A stretch of DNA of 11,679 bases from UBA2210 sp036825195 (GTDB taxonomy: Bacteria; Desulfobacterota; Syntrophia; Syntrophales; UBA2210), in assembly GCA_036825195.1 (NCBI GenBank), contig DAISYQ010000063.1:1-11679 (forward strand), in the 5' to 3' direction. Under the pieces are notes generated by a model that saw only the letters and a program-made list of their open reading frames with translations, was not told where the DNA came from and did no database searches. Position 1 is the stretch's first letter, and every line of letters begins with the position of its first letter. The position numbers and the translations under genes are program-made. Positions 6,522 to 11,679 of the stretch are shown piece by piece.

Positions 6522-6731
6522 TGCTTTCAAGATCAAGTGGTAACAATCCATGCGGATACGCATATGTCTCTATATGAACTCTTTGGACCAGGCTATGATT
6601 ACCAGTGTAGATACATCGACAAGATCATGTCCGTTTCTCGGGAAGGCATCATTAAGGCTGTAGGAACTATAATCAAACCTTATAATTATGTGCTTGTAAC
6701 TGTCGGGTCTATGATTGAGAATAGAAAATGA
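6522..6731 (+). pseudogene. Remnant: C-terminal tail of an M16 (insulinase-type) zinc peptidase
   Basis: About 70 codons stay open from just after a stop (6519-6521) to TGA at 6729-6731. The translation contains LYELFGPGYDY, then R-Y-I-D-K-I, V-S-R-E-G-I-I-K-A-V and Y-V-L-V-T-V-G. It follows, in order, the closing segment of M16 peptidase domains (x-Y-E-L-x-G-x-G-Y-D, R-Y-x-x-x-I, V-x-x-E-x-I, P-x-x-x-V-x-V-V-G). No other part of the peptidase, including the HxxEH zinc site, is visible upstream. There is no ribosome site before the GTG at 6537 or the ATG at 6564. I therefore read it as a decayed fragment, not a working 64-residue gene. The resemblance is from memory of the family, so moderate confidence. 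Confidence 0.5.
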
Positions 6732-6768
6732 AGATTCATTGCCTTCCTGACAATAAAATCACTGCTTA

Positions 6769-6797
6769 TTGACATACAGGTGATGTTTCATTATAAT
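6769..6797 (+). promoter_or_regulatory. Perfect consensus sigma-70 promoter
   Basis: TTGACA (6769-6774) and TATAAT (6792-6797) are separated by exactly 17 bases (6775-6791). Both hexamers are full consensus. Transcription would begin near 6804 and reach the DUF4177-like gene's ATG after a leader of about 94 bases. The only downstream gene before a strong terminator is that one, so this is its promoter. I see no obvious operator overlapping it. Confidence 0.8.
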
Positions 6798-6897
6798 TTA
6801 ATTAAAGATTGTAGGCAGAGTCTCGCATTCGTAAGATCTTGTTTTTCACACAAAACGGTCCATAACATATTAACATTCTGAAAAAAGGAGGTACGAT

Positions 6898-7140
6898 ATG
6901 CCACGATGGAAGTATAAAACAAGCATTGTTGATATTGCGAAAGTAATGCCTGCTGATGAGATTATTTGTGATAAGGAGGGAATTTGTATCATTGCTGGCA
7001 TCCCGGGCGCAAATGAATCATTAAATGAAATACTGGACAAAGCAGGTGAAAGCGAGTGGGAACTAGTCCAAACACATACCCATGCCGGTAAATGGATTTT
7101 CATCTGGAAGAAGGAGATTAAAGAAGCGTTCGCAAGTTAG
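6898..7140 (+). CDS. DUF4177-like small protein
   Basis: An 80-residue soluble protein. It opens with P-R-W-K-Y-K (2-7), has a helix SLNEILDKAGESE (41-53) leading to WELV (54-57), and ends with G-K-W-I-F-I-W-K-K (64-72). This order (W-x-Y-K start, L-N-x-x-G-x-x-G/x-W-E-L-V, closing hydrophobic strand ending in basic residues) is that of DUF4177-type mini-proteins, whose function is unknown. An extra segment (about 15-40, with ICDKEGICIIAG) is longer than I would expect. The ATG at 6898 has GGAGGT five bases upstream, a textbook ribosome site. A perfect promoter lies upstream and a strong hairpin lies 38 bases downstream, so it is a well-delimited single-gene transcript. It is the only intact plus-strand gene in the window. 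Confidence 0.8.
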   Translation: MPRWKYKTSIVDIAKVMPADEIICDKEGICIIAGIPGANESLNEILDKAGESEWELVQTHTHAGKWIFIWKKEIKEAFAS

Positions 7141-7178
7141 GGTGCTCTTCTGAGGGTTGTCTATTGAAGAGAATAAAA

Positions 7179-7217
7179 AAGGGGATTTATTTTTGAGGTA
7201 CAAGAATAAATCCCCTT
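7179..7217. terminator. Strong bidirectional terminator-like hairpin
   Basis: AAGGGGATTTATT (7179-7191) and AATAAATCCCCTT (7205-7217) are a perfect 13-base inverted repeat around a 13-base loop. On the minus strand it is followed by TTTTTTATTC, and on the plus strand by a weaker ACTTTTGATT. It would end the DUF4177-like transcript from the left and the lon transcript from the right. The palindrome also resembles small REP/MITE-like elements, so it may have begun as a mobile palindrome. Confidence 0.7.
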
Positions 7218-7297
7218 ACTTTTGATTGTTTGGACTTTCCGAAACACCATAAATCTATATTATGCAAGGGTGACTAGCCCGTTACATATATTTATCA

Positions 7298-7359
7298 ATC
7301 TCTCATTGTGCAAAACAGGGCTTTCGATGATCAGGTCATGATAACCACTTTGGTTACAG
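7298..7359 (+). repeat. Repeat element B (pair of A at 6294-6353)
   Basis: A 62-base direct copy related to element A, lying between the hairpin at 7179 and the end of lon. Its two hairpins are GAT/GTC around GATCAG (7326-7337, with a U-G pair) and TAACCA/TGGTTA around CTT (7342-7356, six perfect pairs). Unlike A it lacks the upstream arm that makes a terminator stem. Confidence 0.7.
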
Positions 7360-7393
7360 TCGCCCACCGACAGATCGAATAGACATACCCTGC

Positions 7394-7410
7394 GATCTTC
7401 AGAGAAGATC
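7394..7410. other. Hairpin overlapping the lon stop codon
   Basis: GATCTTC (7394-7400) pairs perfectly with GAAGATC (7404-7410) around AGA, and the right arm includes part of the lon TGA. No T-tract follows on the minus strand. It could protect the 3' end of the message, or be chance. Confidence 0.3.
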
Positions 7411-9766
7411 ATTTCTTCTTGAGGGCGATCTTCAGGACATCCATCATCTCATCGACAAAATGGAAGGTGATCTCATTTCGTGTCTTTTCAGGGATATCCT
7501 CGATATCCTTCATGTTCCACTTGGGGAGGATAATCGTCCGGATCCCCGCTCTGTGGGCGGCAAGGACCTTTTCCTTGATCCCGCCGACGGGGAGGACAAC
7601 TCCCCTCAGGGTTATCTCACCCGTCATGGCAAGGTCCTGTTTGATCGGTCTGCCGGTCAGCAGCGATGTGAGGGCCGTCAGGATCGTTACTCCCGCCGAA
7701 GGACCGTCTTTCTGTATGGAACCTGCCGGAACATGGATGTGGATGTCCATGGTATCGAAGAAATCGTTGTTTATGCCAAGCTCTTTCGCGTTTGAACGGA
7801 TAAAGCTCAGGGCCGCCGTCGCCGATTCCTTCATGACATCGCCGAGCTGGCCGGTCAGGGTCAGCCCTTTGTTCCCCCGCATATTGGTGGCTTCTATGAA
7901 CAGCAGTTCACCACCCGTGGGTGTCCATGCCAGGCCCATGGCGACGCCGGGTTTCGAGACTCTCGCTTTCTCCTCCGAGGTGATGCGGACGGGACCCAGG
8001 TATTTGTGCAGATCTTTCGTACCGATCGACGCCGATTCTATGTCTCCCACCGCCACTTCACTCGCGATACCGCGGCAGATATTCGCAATCTCCCGCTCAA
8101 GGTTCCGCACACCGGCTTCACGGGTATATCCCGATATGATCGTTTGCAATGCCCCTTTCGTGATCGTGAGCTGCTTCGGCTGAAGACCGTTGGCTTCGAT
8201 CTGACGGGGAATGAGATAACGCTGGGCGATCTTAACCTTTTCATCAAGCGTGTATCCGGGAAGTTCGATAACCTCAAGCCGGTCACGCAGGGCAGGGGGG
8301 ATCGTGTCCAGTATATTCGCCGTCGTGATAAACATGACATGCGAGAGATCGAAAGGCACATCCAGGTAGTGATCGCTGAAAGAGAAATTCTGCTCAGGAT
8401 CGAGCACTTCCAGGAGCGCCGATGAGGGATCACCCCGAAAATCCATGCCCAGCTTATCGATTTCATCGAGCATAAAAACGGGATTATTCGATTCGGCACG
8501 CCTCAGACCCTGGATGATTCTTCCCGGCAGTGCGCCGATATAGGTCCGACGGTGACCGCGAATCTCCGCCTCATCCCGCACGCCACCCAGCGATATGCGG
8601 ATAAACTTTCTTCCGAGGGAACGGGCAATCGATGTCCCGAGAGATGTCTTTCCGGTACCGGGAGGGCCGGCAAAACAGAGGATCGGCCCCTTCGTGTCAG
8701 GCTTCAGTTTTCTGACGGAGAGATACTCTATAACCCGCTTTTTCGCCTTTTCGAGACCGTAGTGGTCATCATCCAGGACCTTGCGGGCCTTTTTGATGTC
8801 GAGATTATCGGTTGTACTGGTATTCCACGGAAGAGTTGTCATCCAGTCGAGGTACGTCGATGCGACCGTAAACTCCGCCGATGAGGGGTGCATCCGTGAA
8901 AGACGGCTCAGCTCACGCTCCGCCTCCTTCCTCGCCTCATCGGGAAGTCCTATCTCTTCGATCTTCTTGCGGTATTCCTCTATTTCGACCTTCGATTCAT
9001 CATCGGCTTCGCCCAGCTCCTGCTTGATCGCGTTGAGCTGTTGGCGCAGGTAGTACTCCCGCTGGCCTTTATCAAGATCGTCCTTGACCTGGGTCTGTAT
9101 CTTGTTCCCCAGTTCGAGGATTTCGAGCTGGTGACTCACGACACGTGTCACCTGTTCGAGTCGTTTCCTGACATCCAGGATTTCAAGGGCCTTTTGCTTC
9201 TCGTCGGCATCGGCGTTGATCAGGGTGGCGATCACATCCGCCAGGGCACCCGGATCTTTGATGGTCGTTGCCATAATGCCGAATTCCTGGGGCAGAAAGG
9301 GTGAAAGCTTCACGACCCGGTCAAAGAGATTCACGAGATTGGCCATAAGCGCTTCGATCTTTAAACCCTTTGCCTCTTTATCGGCAAGGGTTTCCACCTT
9401 TGCCCGGAGATAGGGTTTGCCCTCGACAAGTTCGGTGATTTCAAATCTGCTGATACCCTGCAGAAGCAGTTGGGCCTTGTTCTCGGCCGTTTTTGCCATC
9501 TTCAGAATAGCAACAACCGTCCCGACATGGTGAATATCCTCGAATCCCGGAAGCTCATCGTCGGTAAGTGCTTTCTTTGCCATTGAAAAACCGATGAATC
9601 GATCGTTGGCCATCGCGTCATCGACAAGGCTTATGGCCCGCTCACCTATGACTTCCAAGGGAAAGGTCATATGCGGGTACACAACAACGTTATATAGTGA
9701 AAGTATGGGAAGAACATCCGGTATCTGTTTATCTTTTAGTTCTCCGGGACCTTGCTGTTCAGTCAT
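7409..9766 (-). CDS. lon: Lon ATP-dependent serine protease, complete
   Basis: A full-length 785-residue LonA-type protease, a cytoplasmic hexamer that unfolds and degrades damaged and regulatory proteins. The N-terminal substrate-binding domain (about 15-210) is followed by a coiled helical segment (about 215-300) and an AAA+ module. Visible AAA+ features are Walker A GPPGTGKT (367-374), Walker B VFMLDEID (430-437), sensor-1 N484, arginine-finger region R494/R496 and sensor-2 R554. The C-terminal protease domain has catalytic S690 in DGPSAG and K731 in GGIKEK, so the Ser-Lys dyad is intact. The ATG at 9766 has GGAGGA about six bases upstream. It starts 44 bases after the small heat-shock gene, with no terminator between, so the two are probably co-transcribed. 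Nothing unusual in motifs or length. Confidence 0.98.
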   Translation of the reverse strand: MTEQQGPGELKDKQIPDVLPILSLYNVVVYPHMTFPLEVIGERAISLVDDAMANDRFIGFSMAKKALTDDELPGFEDIHHVGTVVAILKMAKTAENKAQLLLQGISRFEITELVEGKPYLRAKVETLADKEAKGLKIEALMANLVNLFDRVVKLSPFLPQEFGIMATTIKDPGALADVIATLINADADEKQKALEILDVRKRLEQVTRVVSHQLEILELGNKIQTQVKDDLDKGQREYYLRQQLNAIKQELGEADDESKVEIEEYRKKIEEIGLPDEARKEAERELSRLSRMHPSSAEFTVASTYLDWMTTLPWNTSTTDNLDIKKARKVLDDDHYGLEKAKKRVIEYLSVRKLKPDTKGPILCFAGPPGTGKTSLGTSIARSLGRKFIRISLGGVRDEAEIRGHRRTYIGALPGRIIQGLRRAESNNPVFMLDEIDKLGMDFRGDPSSALLEVLDPEQNFSFSDHYLDVPFDLSHVMFITTANILDTIPPALRDRLEVIELPGYTLDEKVKIAQRYLIPRQIEANGLQPKQLTITKGALQTIISGYTREAGVRNLEREIANICRGIASEVAVGDIESASIGTKDLHKYLGPVRITSEEKARVSKPGVAMGLAWTPTGGELLFIEATNMRGNKGLTLTGQLGDVMKESATAALSFIRSNAKELGINNDFFDTMDIHIHVPAGSIQKDGPSAGVTILTALTSLLTGRPIKQDLAMTGEITLRGVVLPVGGIKEKVLAAHRAGIRTIILPKWNMKDIEDIPEKTRNEITFHFVDEMMDVLKIALKKK

Positions 9767-9810
9767 GAAAATCCTCCACAGATCGTTTGAAGACTCAACA
9801 CCTCAGACGA

Positions 9811-10263
9811 CTATTTACTCTGAATTGTAATTTTACGTATTTTTCTTTCCGGCGGCAGTTTCGGAATATGGATTTCAAGCATGCCGTCATTGTATGTGGC
9901 AGTGACATTATCCGTATCGATGGGAATGGCTAACGATAAGATGCGCTCGAAATAGCCATAGGTAATTTCCGCGAGACGGTACCTGGAGTTTTCCCCGCGG
10001 GATCGTTCCGTTCTTTTACCGGATATCTTAAGGGTCCTGCGGCTGATTTCCAGATTGATATCTTGATCATTTACTCCTGCCAGTTCCGCGACGACATGTA
10101 TTGCTTCGGCGGTTTCGTAAATGTTAACAGGTGGTTTCCAGATACGTCTGTGCTGAACATAGGTCGGATCGAAGAGGCGCACGAGCCCCTCGGCAACGCT
10201 ATCCTGCATTTCGGTATCGGTTATAATCCTATCATCACCAAACCTAATTTTAATAAAATCCAT
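9811..10263 (-). CDS. Hsp20 family small heat-shock protein
   Basis: A 150-residue alpha-crystallin chaperone that binds unfolding proteins without ATP. The alpha-crystallin domain spans about 45-138, beginning PPVNIYETAEAIHVVAEL. It contains E-I-T-Y-G-Y-F-E-R at 99-107 and the YNDGMLEIHIPK strand (124-135), which corresponds to the family's A-x-x-x-n-GvL. The C-terminal I-x-I oligomerisation motif is I145-T-I147. The ATG at 10263 is preceded by AGGAG eight bases upstream. Lon follows after 44 bases, so the chaperone may hold clients for the protease under one promoter. A minus-strand TTGACA with a poor -10 lies upstream. I see no CIRCE element or clear sigma-32 promoter. Confidence 0.95.
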   Translation of the reverse strand: MDFIKIRFGDDRIITDTEMQDSVAEGLVRLFDPTYVQHRRIWKPPVNIYETAEAIHVVAELAGVNDQDINLEISRRTLKISGKRTERSRGENSRYRLAEITYGYFERILSLAIPIDTDNVTATYNDGMLEIHIPKLPPERKIRKITIQSK

Positions 10264-10290
10264 TCTCGACTCCTGCGGGCCAGGCTTTTA

Positions 10291-10330
10291 TTTTATAGCG
10301 ATAAAATATGTATCGATATAATGATGTCAA
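10291..10330 (-). promoter_or_regulatory. Candidate promoter and palindromes upstream of hsp20-lon
   Basis: On the minus strand TTGACA (10330-10325) is followed at a spacing of 16-17 by TATTTT or ATTTTA (10308-10302). Two short palindromes overlap the -10 side: TTTTAT-AGCG-ATAAAA (10291-10306) and TATCGATA (10311-10318). They could be a repressor site controlling heat-shock expression. The -10 match is weak, so this is tentative. Confidence 0.35.
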
Positions 10331-10346
10331 TAGATCGAAGGAAATA

Positions 10347-10374
10347 GAGGCCGGTCACCAGGTGTCACGGCCTC
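10347..10374 (-). terminator. Terminator-like hairpin after the CdaA-YbbR gene
   Basis: GAGGCCG (10347-10353) pairs with CGGCCTC (10368-10374), and CACC/GGTG can extend it internally. Read on the minus strand the stem is followed by TATTTCCTT, a poor T-tract. It lies 17 bases past the stop codon and separates the cyclase gene from hsp20. Confidence 0.5.
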
Positions 10375-10390
10375 CATTATCTTACGTTTT

Positions 10391-11679
10391 TCAGGATAAG
10401 GGTCCCTTAGGTTCAACTTCTATGGTTACTTCTACCGTGGGTTGTTTTCCATCTGCAAACTGAACCCCCGGAGGTACAACGAGTTGCGGTGTTAATTTTG
10501 TTGTGGCGGTAATCTCCAGGAGATCAATCGGCTCTGTTGTAATCTTGATTTTTTTGATGTTTTTCTCAGGAACCTTGAGCTGCACCGAAGATGGAGAGAC
10601 GGTTACTTTCCGGAGGATCAATCCTTCAGGGAGTGCTCCGGAAAAGTGGACGTCGATCGGGGCTTCAAAGTGGGTCAGCATATGTGCAGTGAACGTTATT
10701 TTGTTCGGATTGATACCGACAACCGTTAAGTTGGAAGGATACTGAATATTGTTGTTCCCTATGGGACGCTCCTGACGCCCTTCTTTTACACCGGTCATGT
10801 CCAGGGTAATTGTCAACGACTCTTCATTGAGGAGGCCAAAGGCCTGTTTCGAACCCATTAACGTTACCGTTGTTTCTTTCGGATTTTGATCCTCTATGAT
10901 CCAGTCAGACGGAAGGTTCCGGGACACGATGGGTCGCACATAATCACGTCTGATACTCTCGGTTTGATATCCGAAGGCGAGCCAGAGGCCGCAGGCAAGA
11001 AGAATGGCGACAATTTTTTCCACCAAATTTTCACTGAACCATCGAATCCAGGCACTTCTCTCTTTTTCGGTGCTTCCCTCGTGATAAAATTTATCGAGGA
11101 TAGAGACGAGATCTCCCGGATTGTGAAGTCTTGTGAGGGTCCCTTCTCGTGCGATGGAGACGGTCCCACGCTCTTCCGAAATGATTATACAGAGGGCATC
11201 ACACCGTTCTGAAAGTCCCAGTGCTGCGGTATGGCGTAACCCGAGGTTGCCGATCTTCCCTATTTTTTCGGAGAGAGGAAGGTGGCAGCCGAACCTGGTT
11301 ATTTTACCTCCTTCAATGATAGCGGCACCGTCGTGTCCTATTGAATGGGTATCGAAGATGCTTTCGAGGATAGCCTCACTCAGGATTCCTTTGAGATCAA
11401 ATCCTCCCCTAAGGTGGCGATCCAGAAGATCGTCGCCCTTGAGGACAAGAAGGGCCCCTCGTCGATTCTGTATGATTCGGGTAACTGCACGATTGATAAT
11501 TTCGGCATCGTCATGTCGTGCTGTGTCAAAAGAGCCTTTTCGGGTGAATCTCCAGGTGGCAAGACGTTCGAAAAATCTTCGGAGATCTTCCTGGAATATG
11601 ATAATCAGTGCGATGACCAGGATGGCGAAGAATCCCCGGAGAACATATTCGGTGATGTAAAGATGAAAAATACTGGCAA
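10391..11679 (-). CDS. Diadenylate cyclase fused to YbbR domains (CdaA-CdaR fusion), N-terminus outside the window
   Basis: One uninterrupted minus-strand frame runs from the window edge (first full codon 11675-11677) to TGA at 10391-10393, giving 428 visible residues. Residues 15-28 are a membrane helix followed by FQEDLRRFFER, as in CdaA. The cyclase domain (about 58-185) makes c-di-AMP from two ATP and shows GALLVLKG (74-81), HDGAAII (115-121), LRHTAALGLSE (147-157) and SEERGTVSIA (167-176). It then reads straight on, through a short charged linker (about 195-217), into a second helix (about 221-236). Two YbbR-type repeats follow (about 243-330 and 331-425), which would lie in the periplasm. 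I checked every codon from 11162 down to 11027 and found no stop. A TTG at 11026 is an internal Leu, not a start. The DGA motif is intact, but the RHR motif reads RHT. Confidence 0.93.
   Translation of the reverse strand, partial: ASIFHLYITEYVLRGFFAILVIALIIIFQEDLRRFFERLATWRFTRKGSFDTARHDDAEIINRAVTRIIQNRRGALLVLKGDDLLDRHLRGGFDLKGILSEAILESIFDTHSIGHDGAAIIEGGKITRFGCHLPLSEKIGKIGNLGLRHTAALGLSERCDALCIIISEERGTVSIAREGTLTRLHNPGDLVSILDKFYHEGSTEKERSAWIRWFSENLVEKIVAILLACGLWLAFGYQTESIRRDYVRPIVSRNLPSDWIIEDQNPKETTVTLMGSKQAFGLLNEESLTITLDMTGVKEGRQERPIGNNNIQYPSNLTVVGINPNKITFTAHMLTHFEAPIDVHFSGALPEGLILRKVTVSPSSVQLKVPEKNIKKIKITTEPIDLLEITATTKLTPQLVVPPGVQFADGKQPTVEVTIEVEPKGPLS

Noticed and set aside
6294..7359. Elements A and B as a CRISPR array or insertion-sequence ends
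   Set aside because: Only two copies about 1 kb apart, in direct rather than inverted orientation, with no transposase or cas gene and no regular spacers.
7419..8183. Plus-strand 254-codon open frame opposite lon
   Set aside because: Antisense to the intact Lon protease domain, and the translation is rich in Ser, Arg and Pro as expected for a shadow.
11024..11026. TTG start giving a separate 211-residue YbbR protein
   Set aside because: The frame is open through the whole cyclase domain upstream, with no stop to end a separate cdaA gene and no ribosome site before this TTG. It is an internal leucine of the fusion.

Overview
This window looks like chromosomal DNA from a Gram-negative anaerobe, most likely of the Desulfobacterota (syntroph or sulfate-reducer type, former Deltaproteobacteria). 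That placement is inferred from the gene families (IVD-type acyl-CoA dehydrogenase, DUF3795 protein, sHsp next to Lon, CdaA/YbbR) and not from any marker gene. Every confident conserved gene lies on the minus strand. Only a small accessory segment in the middle reads on the plus strand.

Left block (1-3647), minus strand, read right to left: a Cys-rich DUF3795 protein, an acyl-CoA dehydrogenase of the isovaleryl-CoA dehydrogenase type, a short-chain reductase very like eukaryotic 3-ketodihydrosphingosine reductase (KDSR), a small four-helix membrane protein, and an extended-SDR (NAD-dependent epimerase/dehydratase) cut by the window edge. Gaps are short and the last two genes overlap by ATGA, so this is probably one operon. 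It looks like an acyl-chain or lipid-modifying module. A sphingolipid-type role is suggested by the KDSR signature but is not proven here.

Middle block (about 3660-7400) is visibly A/T-rich. It holds a two-helix mini-protein and a 681-residue membrane protein ending in seven HAF-type repeats. It also holds a roughly 1-kb segment with a decayed M16-peptidase tail, a perfect consensus sigma-70 promoter and a DUF4177-like small gene. That segment is flanked by two related 60-bp elements (A and B) whose differences preserve base pairing in two small hairpins. Palindromic AT-rich elements lie just inside them. This block looks acquired or rearranged.

Right block (7409-11679), minus strand: a complete Lon protease preceded by a small heat-shock protein (probable two-gene proteostasis operon), and upstream a diadenylate cyclase. 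The cyclase domain reads in frame, without a stop, into a YbbR (CdaR-like) domain. CdaA and its regulator, usually separate genes, are therefore one polypeptide here. Its N-terminus lies outside the window, and its RHR motif reads RHT.

The most notable items are the CdaA-YbbR fusion with the altered RHR motif, the membrane-anchored seven-repeat HAF protein, the pair of structured repeats around the accessory segment, and the KDSR-like operon. I saw no rRNA, tRNA, CRISPR array or intact transposase.
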